Shown one piece after another: positions 8,665 through 16,064 of a stretch of 46,675 nt of DNA. Numbering within the stretch: position 1 is the stretch's first letter; every line of letters begins with the position of its first letter. The notes beneath the pieces were generated by a model that saw only the letters and a list, made by a program, of their open reading frames with translations, was not told where the DNA came from and did no database searches. A program made the position numbers and the translations under genes. This DNA comes from an uncultured Oscillibacter sp. GTDB taxonomy: Bacteria; Bacillota; Clostridia; Oscillospirales; Oscillospiraceae. The DNA is taken from contig CATLJA010000005.1 in the NCBI GenBank assembly GCA_949959305.1, positions 1 to 46,675 on the forward strand. Direction: 5' to 3'.

Positions 8665-8712
8665 AAAAATAAGAGGTCCCCGTTTAGTTTTTACAGTAAG
8701 GAGGAAAATCCT

Positions 8713-9510
8713 TTGACACAGGTCATCACTGTCACGAATCAAAAGGGCGGCGTGGGCAAAACCACCACCGTTTCCGCGCTGGTCTGCGGCCTGAAGCAGC
8801 GGGGCGCGCGGGTCCTGGGCGTCGATTTGGACCCCCAGGGCAATCTCGGCTTCACCCTGGGCCTGGACATCGGCGAGTGCAAAACCGTCTACGACGTGCT
8901 CACCGGCTCCTGTCCCATTGAGCGGGCCATCTCCCACACGGAGTACGGCGACATCCTCGCCTCGGACATCATGCTCTCCACCGCCGAGGTGGAATTCACG
9001 GCCCCCCGGCGGGAGTTCATGCTCTCCCAGCAGCTGGACGTGGTGAAGCCCAATTACGACTTCATCATCATCGACACGCCTCCGGCGCTGAACATCCTGA
9101 CCATCAACGCCTACGTGGCCTCCACCGGGCTCATCGTCCCCATGGAGGCGGAGGTATTGAGCCTGGTGGGCGTTTCTCAAATCCAGGACACCATCGAAAC
9201 CGTCCGCAAATCCTTCAACCCGGACTTGAAGGTCCTGGGCATTCTCCTGAACAAGTACGACCGCCGCCTGACCCTCTCCCGGGAAATTCTGGACCTGGCG
9301 GAGTCCGTGGCGGAGCAGCTGGGCAGCCAGGTGTTCCACACCAAGGTCCGCCGCAGCGTCAGCGTGGCCATGGCCCCCGCCCACGGACAGAGCGTCCTGA
9401 CCTACCAGCCCGGCGCGAAGGCCTCCGCAGACCTGCGGAAAATCGTGGACGCGGTGGCGGGCCCGGCCTTTCCCCCGCCCCGTCCGGCTCCCCGGACCAA
9501 GTGGTTTTAA
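8713..9510 (+). CDS. ParA/Soj-family ATPase
   Basis: A 265-residue P-loop ATPase of the ParA/MinD class. The deviant Walker A KGGVGKTTT is at residues 10-18, with the signature Lys of the family, followed by VDLDPQGN (Walker A') and IIIDTPPAL (Walker B). There is no N-terminal DQAxxLR motif, as would be expected of FlhG, and no C-terminal amphipathic helix as in MinD; Soj-like partition ATPases are the nearest type. The Pro-rich tail (about 248-262) is unusual. The start is TTG, fixed by AGGAGG eight bases upstream. It is transcribed with the ComFB-domain gene 35 bp downstream and divergently from fliD. A role in positioning flagella or receptor arrays on the nucleoid is inferred from context only. 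Confidence 0.92.
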   Translation: MTQVITVTNQKGGVGKTTTVSALVCGLKQRGARVLGVDLDPQGNLGFTLGLDIGECKTVYDVLTGSCPIERAISHTEYGDILASDIMLSTAEVEFTAPRREFMLSQQLDVVKPNYDFIIIDTPPALNILTINAYVASTGLIVPMEAEVLSLVGVSQIQDTIETVRKSFNPDLKVLGILLNKYDRRLTLSREILDLAESVAEQLGSQVFHTKVRRSVSVAMAPAHGQSVLTYQPGAKASADLRKIVDAVAGPAFPPPRPAPRTKWF

Positions 9511-9544
9511 GCTTTCATTTTTCTGATGTAAAGGAGTTTTCGTT

Positions 9545-10249
9545 ATGGCATCCAACAACAGCAGCAAAACCGCCCATGTGATGAACCTGCTCAGCAAGAA
9601 CCGGGGCGCCTCCTCCGAGGCGGCGGAGCCCAAGGCAGAGGCCGCTCCTTCCCAGGCGCAGCCCGCCCCCCAGGCGGAACCCGCTCCCCAGGCCGAGCCC
9701 GCCCACGCCGCTCCGGTGGCCCCCATCATTTCCTCCATCAACGCCGACGCCGCCGTATCCTCCCAGATTAAGGACGCCCTGGAGGCGGAGCTGGAAGCGG
9801 CTCCCAAGGCTCCGCCCCAGCCTTCCGCACAGGCGGCCCCGGCTCCCCAGCCGGCTCCCGTCCGGCAGGCGGCTCCGCAGGCGCCCGCCCCGGCTGCTCC
9901 GGTCCCGGAAGCGCCGCCGGAGTCCCAGGCTCCCGCCCAGCAGCCGCCCGCCCCCGTCCAGGAGGAGGAGAAGCCCGCTTATATCAACGTCATGCAGATC
10001 CTGGTGGAGGAGAAGGCGGATGAGTACATGAAGATGTTCGGCATCTGCTGCTGCGACAAGTGCCGGGTGGACGTCCGGGCCTATGCCCTGAACCACCTGC
10101 CGCCCAAGTACGTAGTGCTGAGCCAGAATGAGCGGGTTCCCCGCCTCACCGTTTATGAGAGCCGCTTCTCCAGCGACATCACCGCCCAGCTGATTCAGGC
10201 CTGCAAAAAAGTCATGCTCACGCCCCATCACTCCCGGCCGGAAAACTGA
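9545..10249 (+). CDS. ComFB-domain protein with basic N-terminal peptide and Pro/Ala linker
   Basis: Three parts are visible in 234 residues. Residues 1-20 form a short basic helix-like peptide (KTAHVMNLLSKNR). Residues 21-145 are a Pro/Ala/Gln-rich, probably disordered linker with one more ordered island at about 58-87. Residues 146-226 match the late-competence ComFB family: NVM start, a CCCDKC cluster at 168-173, then RVDVRAYALNHLPPKYV. ComFB domains are reported to bind cyclic dinucleotides in cyanobacteria. The Cys cluster could bind a metal. Partner proteins of ParA ATPases often carry such a short basic N-terminal peptide, so this looks like the ParA partner. The ATG follows AAAGGAG, and a strong terminator comes directly after. 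Confidence 0.85.
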   Translation: MASNNSSKTAHVMNLLSKNRGASSEAAEPKAEAAPSQAQPAPQAEPAPQAEPAHAAPVAPIISSINADAAVSSQIKDALEAELEAAPKAPPQPSAQAAPAPQPAPVRQAAPQAPAPAAPVPEAPPESQAPAQQPPAPVQEEEKPAYINVMQILVEEKADEYMKMFGICCCDKCRVDVRAYALNHLPPKYVVLSQNERVPRLTVYESRFSSDITAQLIQACKKVMLTPHHSRPEN

Positions 10250-10256
10250 TGAAGCC

Positions 10257-10296
10257 AAAAGGTTCGGCGCAAAGCGCGCCGAACCTTTTCTTTTTT
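10257..10296. terminator. Bidirectional intrinsic terminator
   Basis: A perfect 14-bp stem (arms 10257-10270 and 10276-10289, 5-base loop) is flanked by a T-run on the plus strand to 10296 and by AAAA on the other side. It separates the plus-strand ParA/ComFB pair from the converging end of the flagellar operon and probably ends both transcripts. Confidence 0.92.
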
Positions 10297-10303
10297 GACT
10301 TGC

Positions 10304-11596
10304 TCAGCCCTCGTCCTCCGGCGCGGGGGGCGCTTCCTCCGGCCCCTGGCCGTCCGCGGTGCTGCTCAGCTGCTCCCACAGGACGTTGACGTTTTCCATG
10401 CAGTTGAAATAGACGCTGGTAAGAATCTGGTTGGGAATGCCCAGCTCCTCCGCCAGGGCGGTGATGGCGTTCCAGTTGGCCGCCTCATAGCTCAGCAGCA
10501 GCTCGTAGAGCTTGCCGCAGCGGCCCTCCTTTTTGGTCAGGGCGAAGCGCACCTCGTCCGACACGGGCAGCTCCTCCAGAATCTCCTCCAGAGGCGCGTC
10601 CACCAGATGGTTCAGCGTGGAGAACATGCCCATCAGGTAAGCCTCCGCCTGGGAAATGGGCATATTCTTGGCGTACTTCATCAGCTCCTTGCAGAAGGAG
10701 GCCCGCATGAAGGAACGCTTCAGGAATTCCTCGGTTCCCGCCTCGGCGGGCCCGCTGCCCACGCTGGCGCTGAGGAGGTAAATCCACTGCTTCAGCTGCC
10801 CCAGGCCCAGGGTCATGATGGCCTGGTGGACGGTGGTGGCCCGGTTCCGCAGGGCGAAGTAGGCGGAGTTTGCCACCTTCAGCAGGTTGTAGGTGAGGCT
10901 GGCGTCCATGGAGATCAGCTGCTCGATCTCGTCCACGTCCGGTTCGTCCCGGGTGATGGCCACCATCAGGCGGAAGAAGCTGGACTGGAGATAGGCGCTG
11001 GAATGGACCCGGGTGGTCATCTGCTCGGCCACGTAAGCGCCCTCCAGCCCGTCGGCCTTCAAAAGCAGCGCCTTGCGGTACTGCTCCTCTGTGTCGATGT
11101 TGGTGACTACGCACTTTTTCTGCATGCTGTGGGCCACTTCCACAATGTTGTGCATGGCCAGCTCCGGCGTGGTCTGGATGTTCACCTTGATGTAGTCAAT
11201 GCTGTCCAGCAGGGCCAGATACCGGGGGGCAAACTGGAACTCATTCACCGCCACCTTGTAGCCTTCCTTGGCAAACTGGTTGACAAAGTGCATGGACAGC
11301 GGATGAATGATGACACTGTCGTTGATTTGGATTACAAGCTCCGACTTGTCAAAGAGCCGGGGCGTCTTCTTCATCAGCAGCGTGGTCGTGAAAGTCATGA
11401 AGTTCAGGGACCCCCGCAGCGTCGTCGTGCTGTTCTGCGTGAGGAAGCTGTAAATCGTGTCGGCGGAGGCAAATTCCTTGGCCTGGGGATTTTCCACGGT
11501 GAACGCCTGGTTCTCCCCATGATACAGGATTTCATGCCCCAATATCTTCCCCTCGGGGTCCTTGATCGGCTGCCTTACGATATATTTACTGCCCAT
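10304..11596 (-). CDS. EAL-like/HDOD signalling protein, YuxH type
   Basis: This cytoplasmic protein of 430 residues is built like Bacillus YuxH: an N-terminal EAL-like half (about 1-200) and a C-terminal HDOD half (about 205-400). The EAL half starts with YIVRQPI and GHEILYH in place of the EALLR active-site motif; the DDFG and KxD metal-binding motifs are absent (AVNEFQF and IKVNIQT stand in their place). It is therefore probably not a phosphodiesterase. HDOD domains are regulatory relatives of HD hydrolases without their metal ligands. The acidic, Pro-rich tail is about 20 residues. It is the last gene of the flagellar operon, 15 bp after cheV, and ends 8 bp from the terminator. A role in cyclic di-GMP or chemotaxis signalling is inference. 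Confidence 0.88.
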   Translation of the reverse strand: MGSKYIVRQPIKDPEGKILGHEILYHGENQAFTVENPQAKEFASADTIYSFLTQNSTTTLRGSLNFMTFTTTLLMKKTPRLFDKSELVIQINDSVIIHPLSMHFVNQFAKEGYKVAVNEFQFAPRYLALLDSIDYIKVNIQTTPELAMHNIVEVAHSMQKKCVVTNIDTEEQYRKALLLKADGLEGAYVAEQMTTRVHSSAYLQSSFFRLMVAITRDEPDVDEIEQLISMDASLTYNLLKVANSAYFALRNRATTVHQAIMTLGLGQLKQWIYLLSASVGSGPAEAGTEEFLKRSFMRASFCKELMKYAKNMPISQAEAYLMGMFSTLNHLVDAPLEEILEELPVSDEVRFALTKKEGRCGKLYELLLSYEAANWNAITALAEELGIPNQILTSVYFNCMENVNVLWEQLSSTADGQGPEEAPPAPEDEG

Positions 11597-11611
11597 GATT
11601 TCCCTCCGCGC

Positions 11612-12544
11612 TTATTCCCGCCGCCCCGCTTCTTCCAGCAGGTGGTCGATAACCCGGACCAGATGGCCGATTTCCGGCTTGCTCATCTGCTCGTCCGCGC
11701 CCAGCTCCTTGCCCTTGCGGCGCATCTCCTCGGTAATCAGGGAGGAGAAAATAATCAGCGGCAGGTGCTTGAAATCCTTGTCGTCCTTCACCAGCTTGGT
11801 CAGCCGGTGGCCGTCCATCTGCGGCATCTCGATGTCCGTGATGATCAGGCCCACCTCGTCGTCCAGGTTCTCGTGCCCCCGCAGGCTGTTGAGGTAGTCC
11901 CACAGCTTGCTTCCGTCGGGGAACATGCGGGTGTTGACATAGCCGGACTTGTGGAGGGCCTCCTCAATCATCTTGCTCAAAAGCACGGAGTCCTCCGCCA
12001 CCAGGATGACGGCCTCGCTCCGCTGCCGCTCGCCCAGGCTCTCGATCTCGGACATCTGGATGGTGGTCTCCGGCGCGATTTCCGCCACGATCTTCTCGAA
12101 GTCCAGGATGGTCACCAGATCGTCGCCGCACTGGGCGATGCCGGTGGCGATTCCCTCGTTTCCGCCGGCCACGGTTTTGTCCGGCTTCTGGATGCTTTTC
12201 CAGGAGATGCGGCTGATGCCCACCACCGTGTGGACCCGAAAGGCGATGTTCATCTTGTTGAAATTGGTGATGATGAACAGGTCCTTGCTCTTTTTCTCCC
12301 CAAGCTCGCCCATCAGGTACGTGGGCAGGTCCACCACGGTAATCACCTTGTCCCGGGGCTTGAAAATGCCCTCCACGGCCGGGTGGGCGTGGGGCATGTG
12401 CTTCACGGGCTGGGAGACGAGAATCTCCTTGACCTTCGCCACGTTGATGCCGTACAGGCTCTCGTTGATGGTGAACTCCATGACCTCGATCTCATTTGTG
12501 CCCGACTCCAGCAATATGCCCCGCTTATCCTCTTCCAACAACAT
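11612..12544 (-). CDS. cheV: Chemotaxis coupling/response protein CheV
   Basis: CheV fuses a CheW coupling domain (about residues 17-160), which links receptors to CheA, to a receiver domain (about 177-300) whose phosphorylation tunes adaptation. The receiver has the acidic pair in VAEDS, the phospho-acceptor Asp in IITDIEMPQMDG at about residue 237 and the conserved Lys (SKPE). I chose the ATG at 12544; an in-frame GTG nine bases upstream touches the AGGAG ribosome site and is too close to it, while the ATG is 8 bases away. It lies 41 bp after cheD and 15 bp before the HDOD gene. Confidence 0.94.
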   Translation of the reverse strand: MLLEEDKRGILLESGTNEIEVMEFTINESLYGINVAKVKEILVSQPVKHMPHAHPAVEGIFKPRDKVITVVDLPTYLMGELGEKKSKDLFIITNFNKMNIAFRVHTVVGISRISWKSIQKPDKTVAGGNEGIATGIAQCGDDLVTILDFEKIVAEIAPETTIQMSEIESLGERQRSEAVILVAEDSVLLSKMIEEALHKSGYVNTRMFPDGSKLWDYLNSLRGHENLDDEVGLIITDIEMPQMDGHRLTKLVKDDKDFKHLPLIIFSSLITEEMRRKGKELGADEQMSKPEIGHLVRVIDHLLEEAGRRE

Positions 12545-12585
12545 TCCGAACACTCCTTTCAGTGGTTGTCCCTCTCACATACCGT

Positions 12586-13065
12586 TTAGATAATCATTTC
12601 CGGCCGTCCGTAAGACCGGACGCAGGCCATTCCCGTGGCGGGATCGAACAGCAGCGTCCGGGCCACGGAGCCGCCCACATCCTCCTTCAAAAGCTGGATG
12701 CCCTCCCGTTTCAGGTGCATATGTACGCTTTCAATATTGCGCTGGCCGATGTTTCCAAGATTTCCCCCGCTGACCTCAAACATCTTGGCCCCTCCGGCAA
12801 TCTTCGCCGTGATGCGGGAGCGGGAGGCCCCCTTGGCCTCCATCATTTTCAGCGTCTCCCGGATGCCGGTGTCGGCGTACTTCATGGTGTTCTTCCGGCC
12901 CGGCTCCATATTCAGCGGCAGCATAATGTGAATCAGCGCCGCCAGCTTGATTTTCTGGTCATACAGGCAAATCCCGATGCAGGAGCCCAGGGCATAGGTA
13001 ATCAGCATACCGCTGCCCTTCGCCATTTTCATGTCCGCGATTCCAACTGTAATCTTACTCTCCAC
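12586..13065 (-). CDS. cheD: Chemoreceptor glutamine deamidase CheD
   Basis: CheD deamidates receptor glutamines and in Firmicutes also binds CheC and stimulates its phosphatase activity. The 159-residue protein has the catalytic triad in the expected spacing: Thr23, Cys29 (in ALGSCIGI) and His46. The start is a GTG at 13065, 11 bases inside the 3' end of cheC, so the two are translationally coupled, as expected for partners. Confidence 0.95.
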   Translation of the reverse strand: MESKITVGIADMKMAKGSGMLITYALGSCIGICLYDQKIKLAALIHIMLPLNMEPGRKNTMKYADTGIRETLKMMEAKGASRSRITAKIAGGAKMFEVSGGNLGNIGQRNIESVHMHLKREGIQLLKEDVGGSVARTLLFDPATGMACVRSYGRPEMII

Positions 13066-13684
13066 TGTTCACGCCCAGCTTCCTTAATAAAAAGTTCAGC
13101 GACCGAATATCCGGCGACAACAGCAAACGGCAGGGAATCTCCTTTCCATTGCAGATAAAGTTTCCGCCGATGGTCATGATGTAATTGGACTGTCCGCCGT
13201 ACTCCGCCATGGGCACGGCCATAATGGCGCCCTGCATATCCACGGTAAAGGCGGGCACGGTCAGCTCAATGTCAATGCCCGCCAGGCCGCAGAGGGCGTT
13301 GATGAAGGTGGAGATCATGATGTTGCCCACCTCGGTGAGGGCGGAGCGCTCCATCTCCCCAAGCTCCATGTAATCTTCAATGCTTTTTTCCATCATGCTC
13401 TCCAGCACCAGATTCACGAAATCCAGCTGCTGCACCGAGAGCATGATGCCGCTGAGCTGCCCGCTCATCCCCACCAGCACGCCGGCGGTGATGGGCTCCG
13501 GCCCGCCGATCCACTCGATGGCTTCGTTATACTCCATAATGCGGACCTCGGGCTGCTGAATGCGCACAGGCTTCCCGATGAGGGAGGACAGGCTGGTGGC
13601 GGCGTTTCCCGTGCCGATGCTGCCGATCTCCTTCAGGGTGTCCAGCTCCAGGGAGCTCAGTTCGTCGTAGCTTTTAATCGTCAT
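13055..13684 (-). CDS. cheC: CheY-P phosphatase CheC
   Basis: CheC removes phosphate from CheY-P and binds CheD. Family members carry two E-x-x-N phosphatase motifs in pseudo-symmetric halves. The second is intact here (Glu118 and Asn121 in LTEVGNIM). The first reads LKEIGSIG, with Glu19 but Ser22 in place of Asn, so only one site may be active. The length of 209 residues is normal. It starts 14 bp after the FlgG-type gene and overlaps cheD at its end. Confidence 0.94.
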   Translation of the reverse strand: MTIKSYDELSSLELDTLKEIGSIGTGNAATSLSSLIGKPVRIQQPEVRIMEYNEAIEWIGGPEPITAGVLVGMSGQLSGIMLSVQQLDFVNLVLESMMEKSIEDYMELGEMERSALTEVGNIMISTFINALCGLAGIDIELTVPAFTVDMQGAIMAVPMAEYGGQSNYIMTIGGNFICNGKEIPCRLLLSPDIRSLNFLLRKLGVNSGE

Positions 13685-13698
13685 GCTCTTCCTCCCCC

Positions 13699-14445
13699 TC
13701 AGCCGCGCAGGCCGTTAATGGTGGTTTCAATCTCGTCGGACACCTGCACCATTTTCAGCGCCATGCCATAGGCCCTCTGGGATTCGATTACCTTGGTCAT
13801 CTCCTCCGCCAGGTCCGCGTTGGACATCTCCAGGAAGCCCTGCAAAACCTCCCCATCGCCCATGCGGATGCCGCCGTTCTTCTCAACGGCCCGGAAGCGC
13901 GTATCGTTCACATGCTCCATGCCGTCGTAGTTCATATAGTCGAACACGCCCACGGGCTGGAGCTTGTGCTCGTCCTCCACCTCGATCATGCCCCCGTTCC
14001 GGCTGAGGACGAAGCGTCCCTCGTTGTCGGAGAGGTAGTAGACAATCTCCATGACGTCCTGGCCGTTTTCGTCCAGCTCTCCGGTGGGGCGCTGGAGCTC
14101 GGAAATCACAAAGGCGCCGTTCCGGGTGAGGGTGATTTCCCCGCTGGTCAGGTCCGCCACGGCGAAGAAGCCGTCCCCCGCGATGGCGTAGTCCTGGTCC
14201 CGCCGGGTCTCCGCCAGGGGCCCGCTCTTGAAATCCGTATCCGTGGTCCACAGCGCCGCGCCCACGCCGTAGGGGCGCATCTCCATGTCGGTGGCCTTGA
14301 CGTCGTCGTATACCAGGGAGGCGAAGCGGCTCTTTTCCGCCTTGAAGCCGTAAGTGTTCAGGTTGGCAATGTTGTTGCCGTGGACCGTCAGGCGCTTGAG
14401 CTGCTGGTGGGCGCCCACGGCTCCGATGAAAAAGGATTGATTCAT
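13699..14445 (-). CDS. flgG: Flagellar rod/hook-basal body protein, FlgG family
   Basis: The 248-residue protein has the N-terminal rod motif HGNNIANLNTYGFKAEKSRF, the central AIAGDGFFAV segment typical of FlgF and FlgG, and the C-terminal helix ending in the coiled coil that packs in the rod. The start is the ATG at 14445 with AAGGAGG overlapping the stop of the gene before. Two paralogues stand in tandem; the flgF/flgG assignment follows the usual order (flgF first) and is not certain. It is the distal rod in the FlgG case. Confidence 0.85.
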   Translation of the reverse strand: MNQSFFIGAVGAHQQLKRLTVHGNNIANLNTYGFKAEKSRFASLVYDDVKATDMEMRPYGVGAALWTTDTDFKSGPLAETRRDQDYAIAGDGFFAVADLTSGEITLTRNGAFVISELQRPTGELDENGQDVMEIVYYLSDNEGRFVLSRNGGMIEVEDEHKLQPVGVFDYMNYDGMEHVNDTRFRAVEKNGGIRMGDGEVLQGFLEMSNADLAEEMTKVIESQRAYGMALKMVQVSDEIETTINGLRG

Positions 14446-14456
14446 AGGCTTCCTCC

Positions 14457-15227
14457 TTAGGCGAAGCGGCCCACGTCGCCCGTGGCCTTGGTCATCAGCT
14501 GGTCGTACATTTTGGTAACCTGGGCGGCGCTTTGCAGGGCCCGCTGATACGTGATCATCTCCGACATCTGCTTGACCATGTCGCTGTTGGAGCGCTCCAG
14601 ATACTGGTTCCAAATTTCGAATTCCGTACTCTGCCGGGCGTCCTCGCCGGTGAAGAGGCCCCGCTCGTTCCGCTCCAGGGCTCCGTTGTCCTCAAAGCTG
14701 TACACTCCCAGCTGTCCGATGGCGACGCTGCCGCCTCCTTCCGCGCCCCGGTCGTAGTAGATGACGCCCTGCTTGTCGCCCCGGATCTTATCGGTGCCCA
14801 GGTAAATGGGCTCGCCCTGGGGATCCAGCACCTGGCCGAAGCCCGGGAGGCAGAGGTAGCCCTCCCCGTCCAGGGAGAAATTCCCCATCCGGGTGTAGGC
14901 CACCTGGCCCTCCTCGTCCCGGACGGCAAAGAACCCGTCCCCCACAATGGCAAAGTCCAGGGGCAGCTCCGTGGGCTCCGGGATGCCCTGGCTGTAATCG
15001 GTGTAAATCTCGCTGGCGGCCCGGATGTAGCTCTGCCGCCCGATTTCCGTCCCGCCGCTGTGGTTCACGTCCACCCGGCTGTACATCACGTCGTCAAAGG
15101 TGGTGGCCACATAGCGGTCCTGCTTATAGCCGGACGTGGAAATATTGACCATATTGTTGCCGATGACATTGAGATTGTACTGGTGGGTCAGCATGGCGGA
15201 GGTCAGGTTGTAAAAGCCTTTGAACAC
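14457..15227 (-). CDS. flgF: Flagellar rod/hook-basal body protein, FlgF/FlgG family
   Basis: A 256-residue rod-family protein with LNVIGNNMVNISTSGYKQDR near the N-terminus, FAIVGDGFFAVRD in the middle and SNSDMVKQMSEMITYQRAL near the C-terminus. It lies 3 bp after the sigma-28 gene and directly before its paralogue. Name by position as FlgF, the proximal-rod cap protein; FlgG is the alternative. Confidence 0.85.
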   Translation of the reverse strand: MFKGFYNLTSAMLTHQYNLNVIGNNMVNISTSGYKQDRYVATTFDDVMYSRVDVNHSGGTEIGRQSYIRAASEIYTDYSQGIPEPTELPLDFAIVGDGFFAVRDEEGQVAYTRMGNFSLDGEGYLCLPGFGQVLDPQGEPIYLGTDKIRGDKQGVIYYDRGAEGGGSVAIGQLGVYSFEDNGALERNERGLFTGEDARQSTEFEIWNQYLERSNSDMVKQMSEMITYQRALQSAAQVTKMYDQLMTKATGDVGRFA

Positions 15228-15230
15228 TCG

Positions 15231-16064
15231 TTATCCCTTCTTCCTCTTAGGTTTCGGCTCCGGTGTGTCGTTTAAGTACCCTTCCATATAGGTCTTCAGC
15301 TTTTGAAGGGCCCGGGTGTGTATCTGGGAAATGCGGGGCTCGCTGAGCTCCATCACCTGGGCGATTTCCTTCAAATGCAGGTTCCGCTCATAATACAGGG
15401 AGAGGACAATCTGCTCGTTCTCCCGCAGAGAGGCGATGCCCTGGGCCAGGGCCCGCTGCATCTCCCGCTCCTGGAGCACCAGCTCCGGCTGGCTCCGCAC
15501 GTCGCTGGAGGGGACCTCCATGGGGTAGCCTGCGGTCTCCCGGGTGTCCATCAGCACATCCAGGGAAAGCACATTGCTCAGGGCAATGTTGGCGGCGTCC
15601 TTTTGATACCGCTCCTGGGTAATGCCCAGGTAGCCGGCAATCTCTCCGTCGGTGGGGGTCCGCCCCAGGGAGGCGGACAGCTCCGCCGTGGCGAGGTCTA
15701 TCTCCTTGGCCCGCTTCCGGACGTTCCGGGGAATCCAGTCCTGCTTTCGGGCCAGGTCGATGACCATGCCCCGGATGCGCTTGGAGACGTAAGTCTCAAA
15801 CCTCACGCCCTTGTCCGGGTCAAACTTGTCGATGGCCCCCAGAAGGGTGATGATGCCCTCGTTGATGATATCGTCGATTTGGGCGAAGCTGCTGTACACG
15901 CCCCGAATCTGCATGGCGGCGCTTTTAATCAGCCCCTCGTACCGCAGGACCAGGGGCCATTTCAGGCTCTCGTCCCCCGTCTCCTTGTAAAGGCGGAGCA
16001 GGTCCTGGGTGTCCATCTCCTCAATCTCCCGCTCGCCGTACCGGACGGCCGCCCGCTCGCTCAT
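15231..16064 (-). CDS. fliA: RNA polymerase sigma-28 factor (FliA/SigD)
   Basis: A 277-residue sigma factor of the FliA/WhiG class. Region 2 is around residues 35-115 (IDDIINEGIITLLGAIDKFD, then RFETYVSKRIRGMVID), region 3 follows, and region 4 with its helix-turn-helix (LKEIAQVMELSEPRISQIH) is near 230-255. It directs late flagellar genes such as flagellin and fliD. Its ATG overlaps the flhA stop (ATGA). Release by FlgM export is the usual control; flgM is not in this window. Confidence 0.95.
   Translation of the reverse strand: MSERAAVRYGEREIEEMDTQDLLRLYKETGDESLKWPLVLRYEGLIKSAAMQIRGVYSSFAQIDDIINEGIITLLGAIDKFDPDKGVRFETYVSKRIRGMVIDLARKQDWIPRNVRKRAKEIDLATAELSASLGRTPTDGEIAGYLGITQERYQKDAANIALSNVLSLDVLMDTRETAGYPMEVPSSDVRSQPELVLQEREMQRALAQGIASLRENEQIVLSLYYERNLHLKEIAQVMELSEPRISQIHTRALQKLKTYMEGYLNDTPEPKPKRKKG

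Noticed and set aside
8713-9510. Calling the ParA gene FlhG (FleN)
   Set aside because: The N-terminal motif for FlhF interaction is missing, the protein starts directly with the Walker A strand, and no flhF is near. Soj-like is the safer name.
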